In this document: one piece after another, positions 8,944 to 17,457 of the stretch | Position numbering within the stretch: position 1 is the stretch's first letter | Layout: every line of letters begins with the position of its first letter | Source: Variovorax ginsengisoli | GTDB lineage: Bacteria > Pseudomonadota > Gammaproteobacteria > Burkholderiales > Burkholderiaceae_C | Length of the DNA stretch: 64,000 nt | Direction: 5' to 3' | Assembly: GCF_030811835.1 (NCBI RefSeq) | Contig: NZ_JAUSRO010000003.1 | Location: forward strand, 124,001 to 188,000 | Notes under the pieces: model-generated | The model's input: the letters and a program-made list of their open reading frames with translations, nothing else | Databases searched by the model: none | What the model was told of the DNA's origin: nothing | Made by a program: the position numbers and the translations under genes

Positions 8944-10458
8944 TCAGGCGGCGGCCTGGCCGAGCTTGCGGCCGACCTCCGTCCCTTCGAAGAAGCGCGG
9001 ATTGGCCTCGGTGTAGAAGCGGTGCGGGTTGTCGAACACCAGGGCCTTGAAGTCGGCAGGCGTGATCACGCCCTGTTCGACCAGGTCCCAGCTTTCGGCG
9101 AGGGGCTCGGTGAATTCAGGCACGTCCCAATGGCCCACGTCGGATGACCAGATCGCGTTGATCTTCGCGCCGAGCGGATTCACGCGCGTGTTGAAGGCCG
9201 CGGCCACCGTGCGGTCGTCGGCCTCGGAGCCGAAGTAGAAGTTGTCGACCCAGCGGCTGCGGATGTCTTCCACCTTCTCGATGCCGGCGAGCGCGAAGTC
9301 GTCGATCTCCGATTCGTTCGGTTCGCGACTGTGCGGCAGCGCCGAGAGGCCGAGGCTATCGCGCAACAGCGTCGACTTGTCGATGGGGCGGCCCTGGGTC
9401 AGATCGGCGCCGTAGCGTTCGAACAGCGAGGCGAGTAGCTCGACGTCGGCTTCGGCTGGATCGTAGTTGCGCACTGCGGTCCGGTTGCGTTTCTCGAAGC
9501 GATCGACCAGGTGCGCGTAGACATGCGCGCCCCAGTCGGCGCCGCCTTCGAGCAGGCCCACGCGCAGGCCCGGGAAGCGGCGCGTGACGCCGCCGAAGAA
9601 CAGCGCCTTCGCAAAGGCCTGCGACCCATCGGCGAAATGGCCGATATGGTTGTTCATGTAGTTACTGATCGACTGGCGACCGGTCCAGCCCTGGCTGCCG
9701 TAGTGCGTGGTGACCGGCACGCCGAGCTCTACCACCTTGGCCCAGAACGGGTCGTAGTCGTGCTCGCTGTCGATGCCGTAGAAGTCGATGTAGCCGGTCT
9801 GCCTGGTGATCTCCGGATGCTCGTGCTGCGGGTATTTGTCGGCGATGGCACGGATCGGGCGCCGCACGCCGCCCGCGATGTTGATGACCTTCAGGCCGAG
9901 CGTCTTCACCGCGAACTCCAACTCCTCGATGCCCTCCTGCGGCGTGTGCAGCGGAATGCCCGCGACCGGCGTGAGACGGTCGGCGTACTTGCGGTACTGG
10001 TCGGCATGGAAGTGGTTGATGGCGCGATGCAGCGGCTGGCGGAACTCGCTGCCGGCGGCCGCTGGCGAAAGCACGTCGTTTGGGAACAGCACCGAGTAGT
10101 CGGAGCCTTGTTCGGCCAAACGCTCGTAGAGCAGCGCGGGCAGGGTGTAGGTCGCGAGGTCATAGGTATTGCGCGTGACCCGTGCCCACCAGGGCGCCCG
10201 CAGCGTACGGTGGTACTGGCGCTCCTCGGGCGTCTGCTGGTACCAGTCCTTGCCGCCACCGTTGCGCGTGACGAATCGTCCGCCGAGCGCCTTGCGCAGC
10301 GCGTCGACCAGCGCATTGCCACCGTAGTGCTGGATGTAGTCCTCCAGTGCGGGCGCATAGTCGTTGACATGCACGTCGGTGTCGATCACCGGGTGCTGAA
10401 GTCCTGCCTTGACGGCGGCAGAGCGCGAAGCGCGAAGGGGATTCAGACGGTCGTTCAT
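8944..10458 (-). CDS. Amidohydrolase family protein (amidohydrolase-2 / COG2159 type)
   Basis: This encodes a 504-residue metal-dependent hydrolase or decarboxylase fold. The N-terminal IDTDVHVND at about residues 25-33 supplies the first metal ligands (D-x-H). Further candidate ligands are in VTTHYGSQ and LLEGGADWGAHVYAH, and the C-terminal SSDVGHWDVPEF contains the expected late aspartate. Family members include decarboxylases and hydrolases of aromatic or cyclic substrates. It is first in the operon with the Ssu-type transporter, behind a strong AGGAGA ribosome-binding site and a candidate activator site at 10532-10558. It may process the imported compound; no substrate can be assigned. 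Confidence 0.82.
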   Translation of the reverse strand: MNDRLNPLRASRSAAVKAGLQHPVIDTDVHVNDYAPALEDYIQHYGGNALVDALRKALGGRFVTRNGGGKDWYQQTPEERQYHRTLRAPWWARVTRNTYDLATYTLPALLYERLAEQGSDYSVLFPNDVLSPAAAGSEFRQPLHRAINHFHADQYRKYADRLTPVAGIPLHTPQEGIEELEFAVKTLGLKVINIAGGVRRPIRAIADKYPQHEHPEITRQTGYIDFYGIDSEHDYDPFWAKVVELGVPVTTHYGSQGWTGRQSISNYMNNHIGHFADGSQAFAKALFFGGVTRRFPGLRVGLLEGGADWGAHVYAHLVDRFEKRNRTAVRNYDPAEADVELLASLFERYGADLTQGRPIDKSTLLRDSLGLSALPHSREPNESEIDDFALAGIEKVEDIRSRWVDNFYFGSEADDRTVAAAFNTRVNPLGAKINAIWSSDVGHWDVPEFTEPLAESWDLVEQGVITPADFKALVFDNPHRFYTEANPRFFEGTEVGRKLGQAAA

Positions 10459-10531
10459 GCGTATCTCCTGGGATTGGAATGAGCCTTGTGCTGCAAGGTA
10501 TGTCGCAGGTTATGTGCGCCATCCGACATGC

Positions 10532-10558
10532 GCAAAGAAGGCTTTCGCGCATCCTTAG
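10532..10558 (-). promoter_or_regulatory. Candidate activator-binding site upstream of the amidohydrolase/Ssu-type operon
   Basis: On the - strand this reads CTAAGG, 11 nt, then CCTTCTTTGC. The same architecture with the same 11-nt spacer occurs at 13618-13644, 19189-19215 and 28007-28033, each time ahead of a - strand operon of this region. It ends 73 nt before the start codon at 10458. A LysR-type sulfur regulator (CysB, Cbl or SsuR class) is a plausible binder, but this is inference. Confidence 0.5.
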
Positions 10559-10591
10559 CCAGCCACTGAATAAGCGGCTGCACGCTGTGCC

Positions 10592-11587
10592 TCAGGCGTC
10601 GTTGACGCGCCAGTCGTCGAGCGCGAAGTCGCGGTCGATCAGCTTCTCGGCGAGCAGAAACTGCTTGACCTCGCCGAGCAATGCGAGACCCTCCGGCGGA
10701 TAAGCGGCATCGGGGAAATGCGAGAGCGGGTGCGAGACCTTGACGACCTCGACAGGGAAGCCGCTGACCTCCGAATGGAAGGCGTAATAGGCCTGGCTGT
10801 CGCGGCGGATGTCGGCGAGCGCGTCGCGTCGCGCTCGTGTCCATGCCGCGGCCAGCCCGGGCCTGCTGGCCAGCAACTTGCGCGACGCCACGATGACCGA
10901 GGTGCCGCGCAGTGTCGGATGCTGCTCTGCCTCGTCGATCACCGGATAGCCGCGTGATGCGAGCAGGGGGCCGACGTCGATCTGTGCGGCAAACGCGGCG
11001 ATGGCGCTGCGGTCGAGCGCGGCCTCGCCGTCGCGCGGGAACATGTGGATGACCTTGACCGACTGCTGCAGGCCCTGTTCCTTGAGCAGTCCCAGTACGT
11101 AGCGGTGCATGTAGGAGCCACGCGCCACGCCGATCGACTGGCCTTCGAGCTCCTTGACGCGGCGCACGCCGCCGCGCGGGGTCAGCAGCCAGACATTCAT
11201 GCCTACGGCATCGAAGCCAATCAGCTGGCCCTCGAGCCCGCGCGAGCGGGCAACGATGGCCGGCGTGTCGCCGTAGATGCCCACGTCGAGTGCACCCGAC
11301 AGAAAGGCTTCGTTGAGATCGGGCCCGTTGGGGAAGTTGCGCGTCACGATCTCCTTGAAGCCCAGCGGGGCGAGTTCGCGCAGGAGTTGCCCCTGCCGCA
11401 ACGCCCATCCGGTGGCCGCGGCCGGTCGCTTGCCCGGGCCGATGTAGCCGAGGCGCAGCACGGTATCGCCGGCCTGCGCGGTAGCGAGGCCCGGCAGCGA
11501 AACGGCAGCGGCGGCACCGAGTGCGGTGCCCAGCAGGCGCCGGCGTGAAAGGGTGGTGGCGTGGGGGGTAGGCGGGGAGTCGGTCAT
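10592..11587 (-). CDS. ABC transporter substrate-binding protein with Tat-type signal
   Basis: This encodes a 331-residue binding protein of the SsuA/NMT1-like fold. The leader holds a twin-arginine motif (SRRRLLG, residues 14-20) followed by a hydrophobic core and an ATA-QA cleavage near residue 38, so export by Tat is likely. Lobe 1 contains the GALDVGIYGDTPAIVARSRG ligand loop typical of sulfonate binders. It is the third gene after the flavoprotein and ferredoxin, separated from the Ssu-type operon by 133 nt holding a candidate promoter. It has no permease of its own nearby and may share the downstream transporter. Confidence 0.84.
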   Translation of the reverse strand: MTDSPPTPHATTLSRRRLLGTALGAAAAVSLPGLATAQAGDTVLRLGYIGPGKRPAAATGWALRQGQLLRELAPLGFKEIVTRNFPNGPDLNEAFLSGALDVGIYGDTPAIVARSRGLEGQLIGFDAVGMNVWLLTPRGGVRRVKELEGQSIGVARGSYMHRYVLGLLKEQGLQQSVKVIHMFPRDGEAALDRSAIAAFAAQIDVGPLLASRGYPVIDEAEQHPTLRGTSVIVASRKLLASRPGLAAAWTRARRDALADIRRDSQAYYAFHSEVSGFPVEVVKVSHPLSHFPDAAYPPEGLALLGEVKQFLLAEKLIDRDFALDDWRVNDA

Positions 11588-11615
11588 GGTGTCGGTGGGC
11601 GATCGGGCTGGTGAA

Positions 11616-11945
11616 TCAGTGCGCGCGTCGCAGCAGCTCGAAGCTCGCGTCGGCCGATGCGGTGGACTGGCGTCCGCGGCCCCACCCGATCGCGCTGCGG
11701 TAGCTGCCCATCAGCGCCTGCGTGGCGGGCTCGCGTTCGGCTTCTGTGGCTCGGCGGTCGGCGATGGGGGCGACGTAGAGGGCGTCCTCTGGGCAATACA
11801 GCTCACACATGAAGCAGGTCTGGCAGTCGTCCTGCCGGGCGATGCGAGGCGGGCCGCCGGGGACGGCTTCGAACACGTTGGTCGGGCAGGCGTTGACGCA
11901 GATGTTGCAGGCCGTGCAGCGGTCGGGGCTGATGAGTTCGATCAT
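11616..11945 (-). CDS. Two-[4Fe-4S] ferredoxin-like electron-transfer protein
   Basis: This encodes 109 residues with two complete CxxCxxCxxxCP motifs: Cys 10/13/16/20 and Cys 41/44/47/51. It should carry two [4Fe-4S] clusters. The arrangement resembles the small subunit of adenylylsulfate reductase-type or fumarate-reductase-like flavoprotein pairs. A C-terminal tail of about 45 residues lacks cysteine and may bind the flavoprotein. The ATG at 11945 overlaps the stop of the flavoprotein gene by 4 nt (ATGA), arguing strongly that the two proteins form one complex. It probably shuttles electrons to or from the FAD of its partner. Confidence 0.85.
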   Translation of the reverse strand: MIELISPDRCTACNICVNACPTNVFEAVPGGPPRIARQDDCQTCFMCELYCPEDALYVAPIADRRATEAEREPATQALMGSYRSAIGWGRGRQSTASADASFELLRRAH

Positions 11946-13561
11946 GCGGCGAGGGCCTCGGTCAGCGGCTGGGCGCGAACCCAGACCTCGTCGAGCCCGC
12001 CGCTCAGCAGGCGATGGCGTTGCGTCGGATCCAGGTTGCCGTGTTCGCGGCGGCGATGCATGCCGCGCGTCTCGGTGCGCTGCAGTGCACTGCGATACAT
12101 CCAGCGTGCGGTCGCGAGCATGGCCGCGGCCTCCCGCGCCCGCACCGCTTCGGTGGCAGTGGCCGCAGGCCCGCTGCGGCGCAGCCGCGTCCACAGGTTG
12201 TCAAGCCGACCGAGCGATGCATGCAGCGCATCGCCCTGGCGGAACCAGTTGCGTTCGTAGGGAAAGACTTCGGCCTGCACTGCCGTGATCACGGCCTGGC
12301 TGTCGAAGGCCGGTGCATTGGCGTCGATCAGTGCCACCCCGCCGGTGCGCTGCAAGGGCCGCGCGGCGCGCGCTCGGGCGTCCTTGCCGAAGGCGGCCGC
12401 ACCCGCTCCGGCCCAGAAGCCGGAGGACAGCGCCCAGGCGGCGTTGTGGCTGCCGCCACCGGTGAAGCCGCCGCAGATCAGCTCGCGCGTTGCGGCATCC
12501 CCCGCTGCGTAGAGGCCGGCGACCGACGTAGCGCAACTGGCGTCGACGAGATTCAGGCCGCCGGTGCCGCGCACCGTGCCTTCGAGCCGCAGTGTTACCG
12601 GGAAATGCTGGACGAAAGGATCGATGCCCTGGCGGTCGAAGGACACGAAGAAGTTGGGCTGGGCCGTGCGCATCCAGGCGCGGATCTGCGCGTCGGCCCG
12701 GTCGATGCAGGCAAAGACGGGCTGGGTCTGCAGGTGTTCGGCGATCACGCTGCGCCCGCGCGAGGAGCCGGCGCCTTCGATGGCCTGGCCATGCCGGTCG
12801 TAGAACGTGGCCCAGTTGTAGAACAGCGACTTGGTGACCGAAGAGAAGGCCGGTCCGAGCCCATAGGCGTTGGAGAACTCCATGCCGGAGAGCGCGGCGC
12901 CCACCTCGGCGGCCATCAGCTGGCCGTCGCCTGTCAGCACGTTGCAGCCCAGTGCCTTGCTCAGGAAGGCACAGCCACCAGTGGCGATGACCACCGCACC
13001 GGCCCGCGCCACCCAGGTGTCGCCGGTCTGGCGATGGACGCCAGCGGCGCCGGCCACGGTGCCTTGCGCATCGACGAGGAGCTCCAGCGCAGGGCTGTGA
13101 TCGAGGATGCGGACTCCGGCTTCCTTGACCCGCTTGCGCATCAGCCGCATGTATTCCGGGCCCTGCAGCGAGGTGCAGCGCAGGCGTCCTTCGTCATCGC
13201 TGGGGAAGGGATAGCCCCAGTCCTTGAGGCGCTCGACGTTGTCCCAGGTCTGCGCGAGCACGCGGTCCATCCAGGCGTGCTCGGCGAGGTGGCCGCCCAT
13301 CGCGAGCCGGCTCGCCTTGGCCTGTGCACGCGCATCGCCGTCGGGCGAAACATGCCACAGGCCGGTGCCTGAAGGCGCCGTCGCGCCCGACGTGCCGCAG
13401 AAGCCCTTGTCGGCCAGCAGGACGCGCGCGCCCTGTGCTGCGGCACTGATGGCCGCCCAGGTGCCGGCCGGCCCGCCGCCGATGACGAGCACGTCCACGT
13501 CGTGGCGTTGGCTGCCGTCGGCGCCGGACAGCGTCCGGCCATCATGATCTCTTGCGCGCAT
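11942..13561 (-). CDS. FAD-binding oxidoreductase, fumarate reductase/AprA-like flavoprotein
   Basis: This encodes a 539-residue flavoprotein. The Rossmann motif VIGGGPAGTWAAISAA spans residues 26-41, followed by ADKGFCGTSGATAPSGTG, the FAD diphosphate-contact region of fumarate reductase/succinate dehydrogenase and AprA families. The C-terminal FAD motif GLYAAGDAA followed by GGFTGGGSHNAAWAL is also present. No membrane segment or export signal is seen. It is translationally coupled to the two-cluster ferredoxin and followed by a Tat-exported binding protein, giving a three-gene module. A role in oxidising or reducing an imported sulfur compound is inferred from context. It is unlikely to be true APS reductase, because assimilatory cysH is encoded at 56116. 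Confidence 0.8.
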   Translation of the reverse strand: MRARDHDGRTLSGADGSQRHDVDVLVIGGGPAGTWAAISAAAQGARVLLADKGFCGTSGATAPSGTGLWHVSPDGDARAQAKASRLAMGGHLAEHAWMDRVLAQTWDNVERLKDWGYPFPSDDEGRLRCTSLQGPEYMRLMRKRVKEAGVRILDHSPALELLVDAQGTVAGAAGVHRQTGDTWVARAGAVVIATGGCAFLSKALGCNVLTGDGQLMAAEVGAALSGMEFSNAYGLGPAFSSVTKSLFYNWATFYDRHGQAIEGAGSSRGRSVIAEHLQTQPVFACIDRADAQIRAWMRTAQPNFFVSFDRQGIDPFVQHFPVTLRLEGTVRGTGGLNLVDASCATSVAGLYAAGDAATRELICGGFTGGGSHNAAWALSSGFWAGAGAAAFGKDARARAARPLQRTGGVALIDANAPAFDSQAVITAVQAEVFPYERNWFRQGDALHASLGRLDNLWTRLRRSGPAATATEAVRAREAAAMLATARWMYRSALQRTETRGMHRRREHGNLDPTQRHRLLSGGLDEVWVRAQPLTEALAA

Positions 13562-13617
13562 TCGAATTCACCTGTGGTTCGGGTAACTGCGCACGGTACG
13601 CAGAGGCGCTTGATCGG

Positions 13618-13644
13618 GCAAAGAAGGAATCCATGAAACCTTAT
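13618..13644 (-). promoter_or_regulatory. Candidate activator-binding site upstream of the flavoprotein/ferredoxin operon
   Basis: On the - strand this reads ATAAGG, 11 nt, then CCTTCTTTGC. The last ten bases and the spacer length are identical to the site at 10532-10558. It lies 56 nt upstream of the flavoprotein start at 13561, inside a 280-nt gap between two - strand operons that otherwise holds no recognisable gene. Confidence 0.5.
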
Positions 13645-13841
13645 GCGTTTCATGCGCACGCCATGGCGAGCCGCTGCCCCAACGAAGCAAACCGGATATG
13701 GGTAGATGAAAAGCTTCGTTGTTCCGGTCTCCGACGCTGCGTATCGTGAGCGCCATATCGGCCTTTCGACCCTGCAGATGTCTCGGCTGCCGCGGCACAG
13801 CGCGGCAGCCTGAGCGTCCGAGGCGGCCGAACGCGGTCGCG

Positions 13842-15605
13842 TCAAATGGCTGCGGTCAGCGGTGGCGGCACCGCAGCCAGCAATGCGCGGGTGTACGCAT
13901 GCGCAGGCCGCAGGAACACGTCGTCCACCGAGCCCTGTTCCACCACGCGCCCCTCGTTGAGCACCAGCACGCGGTCGGCGATGTGGTGGACCAGATTGAT
14001 GTCGTGGGAGATGAACAGCAGCGCAGTGCCCAGGCGCGACTGCAACTCGCCGATGAGGTCGACGACCTGGGCCTGGATCGAGATGTCCAGCGCGGACACC
14101 GGCTCGTCGCACACGATCAGCGTCGGCTCGGCCGCCAATGCGCGTGCGATGGCCACGCGCTGGCGCTGCCCGCCCGACAGCGTGCGGGGTCGCCGTTCGC
14201 CCAGCCCACCGTCCAGACCCACCTGTTCGAGGAGGGCATGGATGCGATGCGTGGCCTGCGCCGTCGACAGGGCGCCGAGGTTCTCCGCGATCACCTCGCG
14301 CACCGTGTAGCGAGGATCGAAGCTGCTCAGCGGGTCCTGCGGGATGTACTGCAGGCTCGCGCGCAGGCTTCGACGCGCCTTCTCAGGCCGGTGGGACCAC
14401 GCTTGCCCGCGCAGGCGCACGTTGCCGGCGTCTGGCTCCAGCAGGCCCAGCACGATCTTCGCGCAGGTCGACTTGCCAGAGCCCGATTCGCCGACCAGTC
14501 CCAGCACCTCACCCGCCGCGATGGAGAACGACACGTCGTGCAGCGCCACGAAATCGCCGTCGCGCGCCGGTCCGATGCCGCCGCCGCGGCGAAAGCGCTT
14601 GCCGATGCCGTCGACTTCCAGCACCCGCTCCCCCGACGTGCCTGTGCCGCGTGCATGCCTGCGCGGCGGCAGCGGTTCACGCACGACGCGCGTTGCGTTG
14701 CGATCAGGGTCCGCAGGTGCCGATTCGAAACGTGCCGAGGCGAGCCTGCTGCCTTTGGACGATGCCGACGGCACTGCGGCGATGAGCTGGCGCGTGTAGG
14801 CATGCCGCGGCTGCGAGAGCACCTCTCGCGCCGGGCCGGCCTCGACCACGCGCCCCGCGCGCATCACCAGCACGCGGTCGGCGATTTCCGCCACCACCGA
14901 CAGGTCGTGGCTGATCAGCAGAAGGCCCACCCCGTCGTCGCGCACACGCCGCCCGAGCACCTCGATGACCTGCTTCTGGATGCTGGCGTCCAGCGCTGTC
15001 GTCGGCTCGTCCGCAATGATCAGGCGCGGTTCGCCTGCGATGGCCGCCGCAATCAGGGCGCGCTGGCGCAAGCCACCCGAGAGCTGGTGCGCATACTGCG
15101 CCATGCGTTCGTCGGGGTCGGAGATGCCCACGCGCGCGAGCGTCTCCCGCGTGCGCCGGGCGATGGCGTCGCGCCCACGCAGCAGGTGGTGGTGGCTGAT
15201 CACCTCGCCGACCTCCTGGCCGATCGTGCGCAGTGGGTCGAGCGACACCAGCGCGTCCTGCATCACCAAGCCGGCAAAAGTGCCGCGCAGGCGCCGCCAG
15301 GTGGCTGCGTCGAAGCGCAGCGCATCAGCGTCGTCGACGAGAAAGCGCGTGGCGCTCACCCGGGCGCCGGGGCCGACCAGGTCAAGCAGGCAGCGCGCCG
15401 TCACGCTCTTGCCCGAACCGGACTCGCCGACCAGGGCCACGCACTCGCCGGGTCGAATGCGCAGGTCGACGCCTTCCACCACCGTAGTGCGCCCATGTGG
15501 CCCGTCGAAATGGATCCCGAGCCCCTCGATGTCGATCAGGGGCACGGACGCCAGTGTGGCGGAGGGCGCCGCAATGGTGGCCTCCAGGGTGGAGGTAAAG
15601 CTCAT
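13842..15605 (-). CDS. ABC transporter ATP-binding protein, fused DppD-DppF type
   Basis: This encodes a 587-residue protein with two tandem oligopeptide/nickel-type ATPase domains. Domain 1 has GESGSGKSV near residue 57, signature LSGGLRQRALIAAAI and Walker B LIIADEPTTALD. Domain 2 has GESGSGKST near residue 370, signature LSGGQRQRVAIARAL and Walker B LIVCDEPVSALD. Both carry the YTRQL/YTRAL C-terminal helices typical of the family. Fusion replaces the separate DppD and DppF subunits. The ATG at 15605 overlaps the upstream permease stop by 4 nt. It is the last gene of a complete importer operon (binding protein, two permeases, ATPase). Confidence 0.9.
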   Translation of the reverse strand: MSFTSTLEATIAAPSATLASVPLIDIEGLGIHFDGPHGRTTVVEGVDLRIRPGECVALVGESGSGKSVTARCLLDLVGPGARVSATRFLVDDADALRFDAATWRRLRGTFAGLVMQDALVSLDPLRTIGQEVGEVISHHHLLRGRDAIARRTRETLARVGISDPDERMAQYAHQLSGGLRQRALIAAAIAGEPRLIIADEPTTALDASIQKQVIEVLGRRVRDDGVGLLLISHDLSVVAEIADRVLVMRAGRVVEAGPAREVLSQPRHAYTRQLIAAVPSASSKGSRLASARFESAPADPDRNATRVVREPLPPRRHARGTGTSGERVLEVDGIGKRFRRGGGIGPARDGDFVALHDVSFSIAAGEVLGLVGESGSGKSTCAKIVLGLLEPDAGNVRLRGQAWSHRPEKARRSLRASLQYIPQDPLSSFDPRYTVREVIAENLGALSTAQATHRIHALLEQVGLDGGLGERRPRTLSGGQRQRVAIARALAAEPTLIVCDEPVSALDISIQAQVVDLIGELQSRLGTALLFISHDINLVHHIADRVLVLNEGRVVEQGSVDDVFLRPAHAYTRALLAAVPPPLTAAI

Positions 15606-16531
15606 GCGGAGCGCCCTTCGAAGCGGCGTTGCAGGTCGTTGCCCAGCACGGTGAAGGCGATCACGGTGAGCGTGATGGCCGCGCCCGGGAACACGCCCGG
15701 CCACCAGGCCACGCGCAGCACGTCGCGGCTCTCGGCCAACATCACGCCCCACTCGGGCGTGGGCGGTTGCGGGCCGAGCCCGAGGAAGCTCAGGCCCGAC
15801 GTGGCGAGGATGGTCGATCCGACGTAGATGGTGGCGGTCACCGGAACGGCCACCAGCACGTTGGGAAGCACGTGGCGCAGGAACACTTGCAGACGGCTGC
15901 GCCCGTAGATGAAGGCGTGTGTCACGTAGTCTGCGTTGCGTACGACCTGGGTCTGCGCACGCACCACGCGGCCGAATTTCGGAATCCCGGCGATGCCGAC
16001 CGCGATGGCGATATTGGCCATGCCCTGGCCCAGGAAGATCACCACCAGCATCGCCAGCAGGACGCCCGGGAACGACGAGATCACATCGAGCAGGCGCGAA
16101 ATGCTCTCGTCCAGGAGCCGGTTCCTCTGCCCCGCCACCACGCCGAGCAGCACGCCGAAGAACACCGACACCGCGGTGCTGCCCAGGCCGATGCACAGCG
16201 AATAGCGCGCGCCGTGGACGGTGCGCGCGAACACGTCGCGGCCGAGTCGATCGGTGCCGAAGAGATGTTCGCCGCCCGGCGGCTGCAGCACGGCGAGGAA
16301 GTCGCCTTCCAGCGGGTCGTGCGGCGTGAGCCATTGCGGCGCAGCCGCGGCGACGACCAAGGCCAGGATGAAGAGACCGGCGAGCAGCACGGCGATGGCC
16401 GGCAATCGCCTCGCACGGCGAAGATTGCCGTGTACCGAGGGCTCGGTCTTGATCGGCGCGGGTGAGGCGGCCGGCCTGGATGCCGGTGTTGCAGCGGGCA
16501 GTTCGAGCACCGCCTGGTCGATGGATGTCAT
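15602..16531 (-). CDS. ABC transporter permease, DppC family
   Basis: This encodes a 309-residue inner-membrane permease of the peptide/opine/nickel family. A Pro/Ala-rich cytoplasmic N-terminus precedes the first membrane segment at about residues 45-65, then the DppC hallmark LFGTDRLGRDVFARTVHGAR, then five further hydrophobic segments and the C-terminal LGLGPQPPTPEWGVMLAESR. The start at 16531 overlaps the upstream permease stop by 4 nt. It pairs with the next-upstream DppB-type protein to form the channel. Confidence 0.9.
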   Translation of the reverse strand: MTSIDQAVLELPAATPASRPAASPAPIKTEPSVHGNLRRARRLPAIAVLLAGLFILALVVAAAAPQWLTPHDPLEGDFLAVLQPPGGEHLFGTDRLGRDVFARTVHGARYSLCIGLGSTAVSVFFGVLLGVVAGQRNRLLDESISRLLDVISSFPGVLLAMLVVIFLGQGMANIAIAVGIAGIPKFGRVVRAQTQVVRNADYVTHAFIYGRSRLQVFLRHVLPNVLVAVPVTATIYVGSTILATSGLSFLGLGPQPPTPEWGVMLAESRDVLRVAWWPGVFPGAAITLTVIAFTVLGNDLQRRFEGRSA

Positions 16532-17457
16532 GGCGCTTTCAGCCTCGGATCGATCAGCACATAAAGAAGGTCGAGCAGCGTAGAGGCCGCCACATGCACG
16601 AAGGCCGCCAGCAAAACCACGGCCAGCACGATCGGCACATCGTGGCTGAGCACGGCATTGAGCGTGACGGTGCCCAGGCCCGGTCGCCCGAACACCTTTT
16701 CGGTGATCACGGCGCCGCCCAGCAGGCCGCCGATGATCCAGCCGCCCAGCGTCATGACGGGTAGCGCCGCGTGGCGCAGCACATGGCGTGTGCGCACGCG
16801 CCATTCGCCGAGCCCACGGGCGCGAACGGTGACCACGAACGGCTGTTCGAGCGTCTTCTCCATCGCTTCGCGCAGCACCTGCGTGAGCAGCCCCGCCGTG
16901 GGCAGCGCCAGCGTGATGGCAGGCAGCACAAGCGCTGCTGCGCCTGCATCGCCCGACACAGGGAACCATGGCAGCGTGAACGAAAACGCCATCAGCAGCA
17001 GGATGCCGAGCCAGAACACGGGCGTCGATGCGAACACCAGCTCCACCAAAGACGCCACTGCGCGCGAGATGCGCCCACGACCCGAGGTGAGCACCGCCAC
17101 GCCCACGGCGATGAGCAGTGCCAGCACGCCTGCGCTCACCGCCAACTGGAGCGTGGGCCACAACTGCGCCGCCACCACGTCGGCCACCGGGCTGCGCAGT
17201 TCGTAGGACGTGCCGAAGTCGCCCCGCGCGATGCGCCCCAGGAATTCGAGGTACTGCACGGCCAGGCTGCGGTCGAGTCCCCATTCCGCAGCGATGGCCT
17301 CGCGCAGGCCCGGATAGTCCAGGTCACCGGCAAGGATGTCTGCGATGTTGCCGGGCAGCGCGTGCAGCCCGACGAAGGCCGCGGTGGTGCTGCCCCAGGC
17401 CACCACCAGGCTGGCACCGAGCCGGCCCGCGACGCGGCGCCAGAGGGCCGGGTTCAT
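16528..17457 (-). CDS. ABC transporter permease, DppB family
   Basis: This encodes a 309-residue inner-membrane permease. Family marks are the N-terminal membrane helix ending in LHALPGNIADIL, the WGLDRSLAVQYLEFLGRIARGDFG-type segment (about residues 58-81), FASTPVFWLGILLL in the middle, and RARGLGEWRVRTRHVLRHA as coupling loop. The ATG at 17457 overlaps the binding-protein stop by 4 nt. A much longer in-frame extension exists but only shadows the binding-protein gene. It forms a heterodimer with the DppC protein encoded next. Confidence 0.9.
   Translation of the reverse strand: MNPALWRRVAGRLGASLVVAWGSTTAAFVGLHALPGNIADILAGDLDYPGLREAIAAEWGLDRSLAVQYLEFLGRIARGDFGTSYELRSPVADVVAAQLWPTLQLAVSAGVLALLIAVGVAVLTSGRGRISRAVASLVELVFASTPVFWLGILLLMAFSFTLPWFPVSGDAGAAALVLPAITLALPTAGLLTQVLREAMEKTLEQPFVVTVRARGLGEWRVRTRHVLRHAALPVMTLGGWIIGGLLGGAVITEKVFGRPGLGTVTLNAVLSHDVPIVLAVVLLAAFVHVAASTLLDLLYVLIDPRLKAP

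Noticed and set aside
11942..13561. Assignment as adenylylsulfate reductase alpha subunit (AprA)
   Set aside because: The ferredoxin partner is suggestive, but I could not see diagnostic AprA active-site residues, and the window contains a separate CysH; a neutral flavoprotein call is safer.
13719..15827. 702-codon open frame on the + strand across the fused ATPase
   Set aside because: It has no recognisable domain and lies exactly opposite two complete ATPase domains.
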